NCBI GenBank assembly: GCA_029465975.1
Contig: CM055739.1
Location: 12,433,449-12,497,448, forward strand
Direction: 5' to 3'
Length of the DNA stretch: 64,000 nt
From: Dallia pectoralis
Taxonomy: Eukaryota > Chordata > Actinopteri > Esociformes > Umbridae
Every line of letters begins with the position of its first letter. Within the stretch, counting starts at the first letter, position 1. Below, one piece after another: positions 37,401 through 51,400 of the stretch. Both the position numbers and the translations under genes were made by a program. The notes beneath the pieces were generated by a model. The model was not told where the DNA came from. It saw only the letters and a list, made by a program, of their open reading frames with translations, and made no database searches.

Positions 37401-40400
37401 CACGACCAGGTTCTTCGACAAGACATTCCCTGTCCTGGTTGCACGGGCCGCAGCACCCAAAACGACATTTCTTATTCCTATTCAACGTGTCTCATCATAA
37501 TCATGCATGTTAAAACAAATAATTATATAATAATATAAAAATGTTTCCTACTGCGAAGTATTACAGAAAAAACTAAAACGATTGCCCGCGAAGTGCATGA
37601 TGGGAAGCCTCATATATAAGCCTGCATTTTTACTGTCTAGTCGGTAGATGGCACTCTTTGTGCTGATTACGCCGTGCATTCACATTGGACATCAGAACGC
37701 CTAAGTTTCAAAAATTAACTTTTTTGTCTGGCCTTACAATAGTTATATCATAATTTAAATGTCTATCTTGTTGACACAGCCCAAACATTTGACATTCTCT
37801 GTGTAATATTGTGGCTTACTATGATACACTGTCTAGTGTGTACAATTGATTGCATTCTGCTACATAGACATTTTTGCCATCATGGGATTATAGCCCCTGG
37901 ACATGAAGAGATTTGTTCATACAAAAAAATAGCAAAATCTATTTGTATCAATTTTTTAATCTTGAATAAATTAATATGAATATATTGGTCACACAATAAG
38001 GAGATAATGACAGGACATTCTGTATTCTGTTGGGCTCACAAATCAGAGGGTCCTAAATATAAAATATATAAAATATCTTTCATAAAAATGGTTTATGAAA
38101 GACAAAGAAAAGCATGTGAAACATCCTTTCCCCTGATGTTATGAAGAGAAAATGTCAGAACAATCTGCGATACCGATTACATATTTGGGACAATGCCGGA
38201 GCGGAATCATCGGCCGATTGTGCGAGAACACGACTCACGTCTTTTTCTGGCTTGGGCACTTTCTTATAAAAGGTTTTCTCTGCATCTCCGATCCATATAA
38301 CCGAAGGCTGCAGCTGTTGAGCCACCTGCCAAAGCAAAACAAAGCAACACAATGAAACAACCATTCCCTCATTATAACATGCATTCATTCAGGTTAAGGC
38401 CAATGCACACACAGCTCTACCCCCGGCAGCTCTCCCCCGGCAGCTCTCCCCCCGGCAGCCTCCCCCCGGCAGACCTCCCCCAGCAGCTCTCCCACACGGG
38501 CAAATACGCAACATAAAAAAGTCACACACAGAAACAGAACAAAACGACGCCCACACAGGAATCATACACAAATGACATGTCTACAATAACAATGTTCTAT
38601 ACAAGTAAACAAAGAACCCCAACTAGCCTATGGAGAAAGTATTGCACTGTTGCCATGGCTGGCATTTCCAAAACTGGGGGCAAGGGAAGCGATCAAACCT
38701 ACAAGCCTTTTAGAAGGCCCCAGAACCTCTGCAAACAGGAAGCCCTGTCAGGACAAGCTCCTAATCCCAGAATGCACTTAGAGGTTGCCAACCAGTGCGG
38801 TGCTGACAGGTTTGAATCAAACAATGTCGCTACTCGTTAGGGGGTCCTGCCTGGCTGGTTTGCTTTTTATGACAGCTGCATTGAAAGGTGTCCAAGCAGG
38901 ACAAATCTCTCCAGCCCTCCAGGGACAACATGTTGGACGCGGAATGCAGCAGCCATGAACGACCACGGTGTTGATCTGATACCCATTTAGCTGACATAAC
39001 GTTAAGCACAAATAGCGGCAGCATGCTCTTGATTTCAACCACAGGTATTTTTATGTACAACACTCTGAACCTCACAATGTGTCCCTAACCCCTGTTCCCT
39101 GAAGAAAAGAACATTTCCCACATAATTGAGGATGTGGGGGATGCCCCAGTCTCACGACGTTAACACCTGATCTCAGCACTCACACCTCCACAGGCCAATG
39201 AGGGTTTGAGCGTGGCTGGAATATAGGTTAAGCTCTTGCAGGTAGGCCCTTGCACACATGGTCCACTCTCCATCAGGGAACTGGGATTAGAAACATAACC
39301 TGAAGTTCACATACAGTGGGAGATTTCATGGGAAATAACAAGGGCCATACAGATGTGGCCAAACCTGCCGGAACACAGCGGCTTCACAGAAATAAGCAGG
39401 CCTCCTATTCGCTCCTGTCCCAGTTGGCCGCATAATATGATATGACAGGAGGGTTGTAATATTGAGGTAAACAATGCATTTGAGGACGTCAGGCGGTGCC
39501 TAGCTTACTGTTGCACAAATACCGCCCCACATTTACGCCCCGGTTAAATTGCGCCACAGATGCCGCAACACAATTGAGTGCATACCCCGTTACACAACCA
39601 CTGCCCGTTGCTTTTATATGCTAATACCCAGGAGAATAGTTATTCAAGTTGTCATGGCCAAAGCAGACAAACAGATGGCATAACCAAACCAACTGGGTCT
39701 GGTCCATGTACAGAAGTGTGTCAACTCCTAAACTCGGGAGTCAAACCATGAGCGCGGTGGTTTGGGATTTTAACAGCCACAGGCTCCAGTGATTGCATTA
39801 GAGGCCCCACAGGACGGTCCGAACCCAGAGCCAAGTCCCAACCACATAAATGTGGAAGCAATTCAGCTGTACATTTAAGTGGGGAATGAACAGCCCTGCA
39901 ACCAGAGGTCTTGAACGATCTCACTGTAGCAGGATGATCTCAACTTGCAATATCGGCCACCATGGGATTTGAACCGACAACCCCGTCACTGCAGACAATG
40001 CGCTATGGGGACCGTCCGCTTGACACACGGGGAATAACACACATATATATAAATATATTATAAATATCCGTAGATCTGTCTCGTAGACAACGCCTTAGCT
40101 AAGTGCCTGCTCAGTAAGCTATAACGGACTGTTATTTTTGTCAGTGCCAAAAACCCCAAATGAAATCCACTTAGATTTTTTTATGTTTTTACACAATACA
40201 TTGTCTAATTGTCCATTGGGATGTTACTGGTGACAGCAACTGGGCCAACTGTTACGACACGGGCAGTAGAAGCACGACACAAGCAGTACACCAACAGAAT
40301 CAACCCACATCCCTGTACTTCACCCAGCATCCACCTGGACATGTATAGAATGGCTATAATGGCTACGTCTGTCAGATTTGGATTCAAAGCCAGGGAGAAC

Positions 40401-43400
40401 TGACTCCTGGTCCATTAGCACCGGGACCCCCCAGGGCTGCGTCCTTTCTCCTCTGCTCTTCTCCCTGTACACCAACAGTTGCACCTCAAGTCATCCATCT
40501 GTTAAGATCCTGAAGTTTGCGGACGACACCACCCTCATTGGGCTCATCTCCGGTGGGGACGAGTCCGACTACAGGCTGGAAGCTGACAAACTGGTGACCT
40601 GGTGCAGCCAGAACAACTTAGAGCTCAATGCTGTGGAGATGGTTGTGGACTTCAGGAGAAACTCAGCCCCACTCTCACCCATCACCCTGTGTGGCTCCCC
40701 CGTCAATACGGTAGAGTCCTTCCGCTTCCTGGGCACCATCCTCTCACAGGACCTCAAGTGGGATTTAAACATCTGCTCACTGACCAGGAAAGCTCAACAG
40801 AGGATGTACTTCCTTCGGCAGCTGAAGAAATTCAACCTGCCTAAGACTATGATGGTCCACTTCTACTCAGCCATCATTGAGTCCATCCTCACCTCATCCA
40901 TCACCGTCTGGTACCCTGCTGCTACAGCCAAAGACAAGAGCAGACTGCAGCGTATTATCCGCTCAGCTGAAAAGGTGATCGGCTGCAGTCTGTCTAGCCT
41001 CGAGGATCTGCACACCTCGAGGGCTCTGAGGCGAGCTAGGAAGATTGTGGCAGACCCCTCTCACCCCGGACACTCTCTGTTCAATCCACTCCCCTCCGGC
41101 AGAAGGCTTCGGTCCATCAGGACCAAAACCTCACGGCACAGGAACAGTTTCTTCCCATGTGCTACTGGCCTCCTCAACAAGGCCAGGGGTGCACACAAGC
41201 CTTGAACTATGACCCATCTCACTTAAGCCTCGAACTCTGACCCACTCCTTTTGCACATTGCCTGATTTGCACTACATTTTTTGCTCTATTGCACTGTTGT
41301 TTTTTGGTATCTTATTGTTTTTTTTTTTTTTGTACATACTATCCCTCTACCCCCTCATCCCTTTAGTTTAATTTATATTGTTCTATTCTTATGTTGCATG
41401 TAAGCACCTTCCTGCCACAGTAAATTCCTTGTCTGTTCACACATTCAATGGCGAATAAACACTTTTCTGATTCTGAATGGGCCCAGTTTGGTGGTTACCT
41501 TGAACACCATGTGTAGTAGGTGCTGAAGGCCACTCCTTCCAGGGTACGTCCCAGCCAGGTTCCCCGGGGACAGGTTGAAGAGGTTGGCCCCGGTCTCGGT
41601 GCAGATGGCGTGGACCAGCATCCTCTTCCCCACGCCTGCAGGACCGGCTAGCAGCAGAGCCTTTATCAAAGGAGCCTTCTCATGGAGAGCCTGGGAGCCT
41701 GGATATGTATGAAAACACCAGAACAGGTATCCGAACCCTGTGAGGTCTCCGAGAGCCTCGGCACAAGGCAACCGGGTGTTTATCACGGATCAAACCGGGT
41801 TAACTTCCTACCCAGAGGAACAATTGTTTAATTACCCAGCTGGACTGAGGCAGCATTGTCTGCAGGCTGACATTAACCTAGAATAAAGGCCTGGCTGGAC
41901 AGAGGCTCACAGCATGAGGACAAACACATCCGCACACATCCAGCCTCTATTATCCTCCAGACCAGGTGGCCTTGTCCCCGGGAATCACCTCCTGTTCCTG
42001 GGGTAGCGCTGGCCAAGAAGTCCCAGTATAATGACAGTAGCTGGTAACAGTGTCTGGTCTCTGTTCTCTCCAATGTAGTAGGTGGATTTATTTGTTTATA
42101 TATTTGTGGTTTATTATAACGATGTTGTCCTGATCTTGTCAACATTCTGATTGGGCACACATTTATAAAAAGGGGAAAGTTGCATTGTGATCTGATGAAA
42201 CAAACAAGTTCGGGACTAGATTGTTATGAAGGACACATGAAGGACACCACATAAACAGGGCTTCTGAGTCTTACCGATTTATAACGTGTACACTGAGCAA
42301 TATATACCATTAATAGGTTAGAATGAATGAACAGGTTGGAAAAAGAAAGTCTATCAACGTAAGAGATGCAAACTTTTGAACTCGTCTTTCTGTAATTTCT
42401 CACCAAGTACACCAAATATCAGAGAAAGAATGAGAGAGGCCATTTTGGATAAGTGGCTCTAAATTGGTAAATAGGGAGTAGACAGAAGCTTCACACGTCA
42501 GGACTCGTTTCAGCAAGACTTCGTCCTCGTTTCAGCCAGACTCTATTCTTGTTTCAGCCAGACTCTGTTCCCGTTTCAGCCAGACTCTATTCTTGTTTCA
42601 GCCAGCTCTGTTCTCGTTTCAGCCAGACTTCGTTCTCGGTTCAGCCAGACTCCATTCTCGTTTCAACCAGACTCCCTTCTAAGTAAGCTTCAGAGTCATT
42701 ACACAATAAAAGAAAAAAACATACTTGCATTTGAAACGATCATAAAACACACGTATGACAGAGAAATCGCATGTTGTCTACTGTGTGCCAGGAACAGGGG
42801 ATTTACTACTGAGCCAATGTGTATAATTTACTGTGAATTTCGCCTCGACGAAACACTGGAAAATTGCCTTCAGTGAGGTTGGCCTTGCAGTAAAAATTTA
42901 AGCTGCAGTTTAAGGAACCAGTCCCAATGGATGAATTACCTCAAAGACTGGTCTTGGGTACTGTTGTCTCATATAAGCAGGGCGATATTCCACGCAATGC
43001 TTCCTGAATTAGAGTTTTGTGGGCTCTGAACTATTCGTGCGGAGTGGAGCTAAATAAAAACAAGTAAAGGAGTGCTCCGTTTTGATAGAGCGCGTAGTAA
43101 TATGCTGTTGGCTGCTCGGGCACCGTTCAGACCTGATCTCTGCCTGTGCTATGCAATGCTTTTCTAATTTCCTCCATCACCTTTCTTCAAATTTAGACAC
43201 TTCTCCATACAATACGAGTGGGATTTCCGACGGTTCAATTCCCCTCACATACTGTGGTGAGCGCAGTATAAATGCTGTAGGTGAATAGACTGCGTCAACA
43301 CTTATACAGCGGGATTTAATTCGTTCCTACACACAGACACCAGCAGGGGGCACTAGGGTGCAAATGTACGATCGTTTCTACCATTGTAGGCGATGTTATC

Positions 43401-46400
43401 CCCGGATTAGGGCCAATTGACAAACACCTTCAAGCAATCTTGAAGGATCACATAAGAGCTGAAACTGGGATATACTGTAAATAACTGGACATACTGTAAA
43501 TAACTGGATATACTGTAAATAACGGGACATACTGTAAATAACTGGACATACTGTAAATAACTGGATATACTGTAAATAACGGGACATACTGTAAATAACT
43601 GGACATACTGTAAATAACGGGATATACTGTAAATAACTGGACATACTGTAAATAACTGGACATACTGTAAATAACGGGACATACTGTAAATAACTGGACA
43701 TACTGTAAATAACTGGACATACTGTAAATAACGGGACATACTGTAAATAACTGGACATACTGTAAATAACGGGACATACTGTAAATAACTGGACATACTG
43801 TAAATAACTGGACATACTGTAAATAACGGGACATACTGTAAATAACTGGACATACTGTAAATAACTGGACATACTGTAAATAACGGGACATACTGTAAAT
43901 AACTGGACATACTGTAAATAACTGGACATACTGTAAATAACGGGACATACTGTAAATAACTGGACATACTGTAAATAACGGGACATACTGTAAATAAGCT
44001 GTAAAGTGAGGCAAATGGCGACAAGGCATGCTGTTTTCAGGAGGCGTGTACTGGTACTGTAAAGGCCCATTGTTCCTTTTGGACCCCTTTTACCCTGATC
44101 AGGTCCTCAACTATCCCGCCAGTCGTTCTCTCCATGACGACCTGCCGATACAGGTCTGCAATCACGTTGCCTTTGATTATATTGGAGGCGTTGAGAGACG
44201 TCTAGGTCTTCTCCGGGCTGGGTGGCCTGTTTGTTCAGTAACCCACCCCAGGGCTGGAGCTCGACACATAGGCCCGGGATGCTGCACGAGGCCGGTGAGA
44301 TGGGAGTCGGACTTAGTGCTGACTGATGCAAGGCAGTGTTAGGGGAAAGGGTCACGTCCCATCAGGGGATGTCTGGATTAGCTGGCGTCGGTCCAGATGG
44401 ACCTCCAGTGGTAGGTCTGTTTCATTCTAGATTGTTCCATTCAGTTTCATTCTATCCTGTGGTCCTGTATCCTCTTGAATTCGCCCTCTGCTCTTCAGGC
44501 ATTTTGGTCTCTGTTCAATTCTATTTGATTTGACTGGATTCTGATGTGTTCTGTGATCCTGGGTGATTTAGTTACTAGACACCCCCATGTTCCCTCAGAA
44601 CGCCTCATGCACCCACCTCATACTAGCCTTAAAAATGTATGGCATGGCCCCTGTGCCACTCTAGAGTTACCCTTTGTTGTGCCAGCTCAGCTCAACCCGG
44701 GGAGGACAGGGGGTCGTGACCAGGTCATGGGGGGGATCATGTCAATTCTATTACCTTTCTTCTCAGTGTAATTACTCCAATAGGAGCAGTTTAAAGCCCC
44801 CTGCAGTCACATGACACGCTGAACCATTTGTCTCACGAAGTCGAACGTGGTGTGTTTATTTACTCCCCTTTGTTTACATGTTGTTTTCTGTTATTAAATA
44901 TGAACTGGTTGTTTTTAGTGTGTGGTATATGCTAGCAATAAGGCAAGCAGGGTGTGGTATATGCTAGCAATAAGGCAAGCAGGGTGTGGTATATGCTAGC
45001 CATATAAAACACCCCCTTAGCCATATACAACCCCCCATAACATTATACCACACCCCCCTTAGCCATATACCACACCCCCCCTAGCCATATATCACCCCCC
45101 ATAGCCATATACCACACCCCCCATAACAATATACCACACCGCCCATAGCCATATACCACACGCCCCATAACCATATACCCCACCGCCCATAGCCATATAC
45201 CACACCGCCCATAACAATATACCACACCCCCTTAGCCATATATCACCCCCCCATCGCCATATACCACACCCCCTTAGCCATATACCACACCCCCCATAAC
45301 AATATACCACACCGCCCATAGCAATATACAACACCGCCCATAGCCATATACCACACAGCCCATAACAATATACCACACCCCCTTAGCCATATACCACACC
45401 CCCCATAACAATATACCACACCGCCCATAGCAATATACCACACCCCCCATAACAATATACCACACTTCCTTAGCAATATACCACACGCCCCATAACCATA
45501 TACCACACCGCCCATAACAATATACCACACCCCCCATAACAATATACCACACTCCCTTAGCAATATACCACACCGCCCATAGCCATATACCACACCGCCC
45601 ATAACAATATACCACCCCCCATAACAATATACCACACTCCCTTAGCAATATACCACACCGCCCATAGCCATATACCACACCGCCCATAGCCATATACCAC
45701 ACCCCCCTTAACAATATACCACACCCCCTTAGCCATATAACACACCCCCTCATACCACATCGCCTAAATAAACATCTTTTACATGTCGTGCAGTACTGCA
45801 GTAGAGCTCTCCAGATACAATGTAATCATATTCAATTTCTACATCTGTTCTCTGTGTGTGTGTGTGTGTGTGAGTGTGTTTGTTTGTGAATGTGTGTGCA
45901 TGTATGTTTGCCTGTACAATAAGCATAAATCACAATTCATAAGCCGTGGGGCAATATGATTCACATAATTCATATATATATATATATATATATGGGTTAG
46001 GTTCTCACTCACTCACCCAAAGGCAATATTCCATAGAGGGCAATGAGCTGTCTGACGTCCCACAGAGAGGGCATGGGCTCAATAGCTGCCTGGCGCAGTG
46101 TCGTACCCATGTAGCTGAACTCACCTGGGGGGGGACAGGAAACAGGGGGATGGAGGAAGCAGGGAAGATGGGAGGGAAAGAGATCACAGTTGAGAGATTG
46201 AGGAGGGGAGAGAGAGAGAACTGAAGCGTCCATCAATCGTTTGCGTTGTTTGTCAGGATATGACCTTTGCTCTTTGTACAATCGCTGATGCGTGTCTGCA
46301 TAAGACACAGACTAAGATCCACTCCGCAAAAAACTGTCCTTTCAAAACCAAACAGATTGATTATATGGAGCTAATAGAGGTTTGTGTTGTAAGTAGTGAG

Positions 46401-46867
46401 TGAAATATGGCACGAATGTAACCGGGGTGGGGGGTGAACGGGGAGAGTGAGGTCGTTATTCATTTGTCCTTGGGCTAATCCCAAACAATTTATCCTAACG
46501 GTCACTTCCTTCATCTGGAATAACATCAAAGGAGCCGTATGACTATATGATGACAACCTAGATAAACACATAACCCAGTATCCTTAAGAAACATACACAA
46601 TCCGAATCCCCTCAGGAGAATGGATGGCCAGACACACAGGGTGGATGCACGGGGACCTCTGGTGAAACGCGTGTCTGATTCAACATGATAGAGTGTGCTG
46701 TCATTATGACTTGGCTCTGTGTCACTTGGCCCCAGTCAGAGACCTACGCATGGAGGCAGGGAGTGGGGATACTGACTCATAAAGCCCTATGAGCCTGGCA
46801 CCCTGTTGGATATCCAGCTGGCCCTGCTGGCCCTGCTAAGCACTTCTTCTCACACACAACACACAAC

Positions 46868-46904
<37 letters not shown>

Positions 46905-46910
46905 TACAGA

Positions 46911-46963
<53 letters not shown>

Positions 46964-48458
46964 ACGTATAAACAGAAAGAGCTAAACAACACGTTGCCAT
47001 GATGCATAGACACATTGATTCATAACAGTGAATAAGCATTATTTAATTTGTCGGAAAAACACATGAGTCACTTGTGTGTTTGTGAATGTGTGTGTGTTTG
47101 AACGTGTGTGTGTGTGTGTGTTTGAACATGTGTGTGTCGATGTGTGTGTGGATGTGCGTTTGAACGTGTGTGTGGATGTGTGTGTGGTTGGGTGTGTGGA
47201 TGTGTGTGTTTGAACGTGTGTGTGTGTGTGGATGTGTGTGTGTGTGTGTGTGTGTTTGAACGTGTGTGTGTGTGTGGGTGGATGTGTGTGTTTGAACGTG
47301 GGTGGGTGGATGTGTGTGTTTGAACGTGTGTGTGTGGATGTGTGTGTGGACTACCGATGTACTCAGAGAGCTTGATGTTCATAGGCCGGATCAGGAACCC
47401 CTCCAGCACCAGTTCCTCATACAGAGACTCGATGGTTCTGGAGAGAGAGATAGAGGGATAGATAGAGGGGTATAGAGAGAGAGATAGAGGGGTCGATAGA
47501 GGGGTATAGAGAGAGATAGAGGGGTATAGAGAGAGATAGAGGGGTAGATAGAGGGGTATAGAGAGAGATAGAGGGGTAGATAGAGGAGTAAAGAGAGAGA
47601 TAGAGGGGTCGATAGAGGAGTATAGAGAGAGATAGAGGGGTAGATAGAGGGGTATAGAGAGAGATAGAGGGGTATAGAGAGAGATAGAGGGGTCGATAGA
47701 GGAGTATAGAGAGAGATAGAGAGAAGAGAGAGAGATAGAGGGGTAGATAGAGGGGTATAGAGATATATAAATGGGTAGATAGAGGGGTATAGAGAGAGAT
47801 AGAGGGGTAGATAGAGGGGTATAGAGAGAGATAAAGGGGTAGATAGAGGGGTATAGAGAGAGATAGAGGGGTATAGAGAGTGATAGAAGGGTCGATAGAG
47901 GAGTATAGAGAGAGATAGAGAGAAGAGAGAGCGATAGAGGGGTAGATAGAGGGGTATAGAGATAGATAAAGGGGTAGATAGAGGGGTATAGAGAGAGATA
48001 AAGGGGTAGATAGAGGGGTATAGAGAGAGATAGAGGGGTAGATAGAGGGGTATAGAGAGAGATAGAGAGGTAGATAGAGGGGTATAGAGATCGATAGAGA
48101 AGAAGAGAGAGAGATAGTGAGGTAAAGAGAGAGAGAGAGAGAGAGAGGGGTATCAATCAACCAATCAATCAAATCAGGGGTAGAGAGAGAGATAGAGAGA
48201 GGGAGAGAGATAGGAGGGATGAAACACAGAAATAAGGATACGTGGATTGGGAGAGGAGATGGACAAGAAGAAAGGCAGGACAGAAAGAGATTTGTCAGAG
48301 AGAGAGAGAATGATGACTAGAGAGTTAAATGGAGGGCGGAGGGGCCGGTCAGAAATGCACCAATCATTAACCAGAACTATTGGAGTGGTGGTCACCCCAT
48401 GACATCATACCCTGCCTCTGACGATAAATCATCTGGTCCATATGGCAGACTGAAAGGA

Positions 48459-48490
<32 letters not shown>

Positions 48491-51400
48491 GAAGTGTCAC
48501 ACTGACCTGTCGGCAGTCAGGTCCTTCACTTTCTTCTTCTTCTTCACGCTTTTCTTCCCCTTCTTTTTTTTCTAAAATTAAGGCATTTTATTCAGGCAGA
48601 GAGTAAAGATGTGATTTCAGTTAGTGTAAAAGCCACAACTGAAGCCTACGTGGCAAAACAACAAATTATCAATAACCCTAACCCTTTTTTTGCAAGAAAC
48701 TAAATCTCTTCGCCAGAAGAAATCCTAAACAGGAGAAAAACGTTGCCCTATGTCGCTGTATATGGGGTTTATGCAGAATGTCCGATGCCATCTGTTCCAA
48801 TAGACAACCACCTTCTACCACCCAAACCACTTTCAATGTAACCCTTAAGACAGTCAATGTGCACCAATGGATCATGAAACAGTAAACCAATTGTTTAACT
48901 TCCAACCCCAACCCAGTCCCTAACAGCTAGCATTAATGACCATCAAGTATAGAAACCAAACACACCCATCCGTAATGGATAGACCAAATACATTAGTCTG
49001 CTCACTGACATGTTGATTGGACAGAATCATAGTTGGCAACGATCTTAAGTTGCTGTTGGGAGTAAAATACAGTTTGATTGATTGGTGCCAGTTAGTGTTT
49101 CACTTCCCTTGGGCGCTTTTATAAAATAATTTGCCAATTCCTGTTGAGGTAGACTGTGCACAAGAAAACATCCCTGTAGGGAAATTTTAGGATTAGGCTT
49201 TTATCCAATGAAAACACATCCACATTAAAGTGTCCTCGACAGAACATAATGTAGTGGCATCATTCTATTGTTTTCTTAAGTTGGCTAGTTAGCTAAAATC
49301 TGCCCTGACATTAAATGGCTAGGATTCAGGATTTTGCTGTAGTCAGAAACTAGTAGTTGAGATTGGTAAAAATGGGTTAGGGGGTACGTTTTTTGGGAAA
49401 TTGATTCTAGGTCAAAATCACATTTCCCAAACCATAATCCTTACTCAAACCTTAAACACTGGCACTACCAGAAACTGTAACCATAAACCTAACCTTCACT
49501 CTTAAATCCAAGGCAAAACCGAACACTCATCTCTAAATCTAATAGTTAACCTAACAGTTAACTTGCATAACAGAGTGCCTGGACACAGCACAGAGCAATG
49601 TTAAATTGACAATATACCAAAAACCTCAAGAGCCTTTGCTACCTTTTAATTGGATACCAACACAAACAGTAGAAAAAACATGTGATGTCATATCCATTGT
49701 CTACGGTTTCATATAGCCCAACTACCAGCATGCAGTATTCAAAGCACCCGATGTTGAATTAATAACTAGTCTCAGTCCTCCCCAGTCATATTTTATCACT
49801 TTTAAAGCTATTCGTTTCCATAACTTTGTCTCTGAGTAACAACAGGGGCGAGAGGAAAATGTTGAGTCCAGAAAGCACCTCTGAGTCAGTCGTTTGGAAT
49901 GACAGAATGTTCTGGATTTACTAAAAACACACAACCTATGAATTGTGATGCTCTTGGGCGTGTTGTCTAATTTTACACGTAAACACACCACGTTCACACC
50001 GCATCCGAGTTCAGATGGGTGTCCTTCTCAGAAATATCTCTCTCACTCCTTTGGAATTTTGGAATGCTGTGTAACTACGGCAAAAGCCGCCCGAATTGCT
50101 GACAGCAAACCACGAAGTTAAACCTCACAGTCAACAATCTAGGATCATATTTAATACTGTAATTCATAATTGTACATGGTTTTTATAGCAGATGTCTATT
50201 ACAGTAAATCAAGCTAAATGCTTACTGAAATACTAAGTCAACATAGTTCAGCTATTCTGAAGTAATCATAAAATAATCTGCCAAGTGGAAATGATCTGAT
50301 ACCAGTGTAGACATGCTAAAGACTGCTATTATAATTACTGCCACTAATCAGAAAGAAAAGCATACATGTATTGATACAGATGGTTGCATTTGAGAGGACT
50401 ATTTTAGCGTATGCTTTAAATAGCAACATACCGACACGTTTTGTGACCGGGTGATCAATTGTTGATATAAATATATCACAGTAGAGCAGTAGTGAATTTG
50501 AATATTGCAGAACAGAGCACGCTATATTACATTACATAAAAAATGGAGTACAGCAGAACAGAGCTGAGTAAATCAGAGTTTGTGTTTCACCTTCTTGCTA
50601 CCTTTCTTTCCCTTCTTCTGTTTCTTTTTCTTCTCTCTCTCCCGGTCCACAGTCAGCTTGAGGTTCTTCACTTCCTGTCTCATCAGCTCATCCACCTGTG
50701 ACGAGAGACATAACACACAACGGTTGGTCTTCACACTGAACTCAATCACTTACAGATGTGCAGTGTTTACACACCAGTTCTGATGTAAGGATCAGGTTAA
50801 GGTTTATTCTGTTTCAAATTACAAGATGTTGAATTTTTATACTTCTGATAGGAGAATAAATAGTCAAAGAAGTTATATTAAATAATTAAAAAGTAAATTA
50901 AGCCAGTGATAAAGTCAGTGCTATTACAGTTCTGAAACAGGAATTTCCAAGCCTGACTTGAATGTATTGCCTAGACTGTTTGTAGTATTGAGTGTGTTGG
51001 GACTGTGTGTTGGGACTGTGTGTTGGGACTGTGTGTTGGGACTGTGTGTTGGGGCTGTGTGTTGGGACTGGGTGTGGGGACTGTGTGTTGGGACTGGGTG
51101 TGGGGACTGTGTGTTGGGACTGGGTGTGGGGACTGTGTGTGGGGGCTGTGTGTTGGGACTGGGTGTGGGGACTGTGTGTTGGGACTGGGTGTGGGGACTG
51201 TGTGTTGGGACTGGGTGTGGGGACTGTGTGTGGGGGCTGTGTGTTGGGACTGTGTGTGGGGGCTGTGTGTTGGGACTGTGTGTTGGGGCTGTGTGTTGGG
51301 ACTGGGTGTTGGGACTGTGTGTTGAGGCTGTGTGTTGAGGCTGTGTGTGGGGGCTGTGTGTTGGGACTGTGGGTTGGGATTGTGTGTTGGGACTGGGTGT

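Larger units (their letters stand above)
38326..41498 (-). other. iqca1: iqca1 intron with LINE fragment and SINE head
   Basis: 3173 bp. Contains a cccccggcagctctc-type short repeat (38418-38495), a tRNA-like SINE head (39930-40020) and an antisense LINE fragment (about 40385-41477) reaching almost to the upstream exon. The rest looks unique. Confidence 0.7.
41699..46016 (-). other. iqca1: iqca1 intron with two minisatellites
   Basis: 4318 bp. Holds a loose repeat of tcgtttcagccagactc (42508-42675), a 19-bp array (43475-43996), a 32-bp triplicate (44920-45000), a 20-bp array (45001-45755) and a TA run (45973-45992). The block 44040-44340 is unique. No coding exon expected or seen. Confidence 0.7.
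46125..47354 (-). other. iqca1: iqca1 intron with CA/TG arrays
   Basis: 1230 bp. Carries a CA microsatellite (46865-46965) and a TG-rich array with tttgaacgtg inserts (47070-47350), the latter ending within about 10 bp of the exon boundary. The remainder is unique. Confidence 0.7.

Noticed and set aside
39961..40020. A functional tRNA gene
   Set aside because: A B box is present, but a full cloverleaf, A box and T-run terminator were not found; a SINE head is more likely.
43396..45760. Minus-strand frames (YSMSSYLQYV and VVYCYGGCGIWL types)
   Set aside because: Products of the 19-bp and 20-bp arrays inside an iqca1 intron.
47068..48172. A 362-codon minus-strand frame with SLYPSI repeats
   Set aside because: It runs through the genuine 83-nt iqca1 exon but is otherwise repeat sequence on both sides; only the exon part is supported by splice phase and family similarity.
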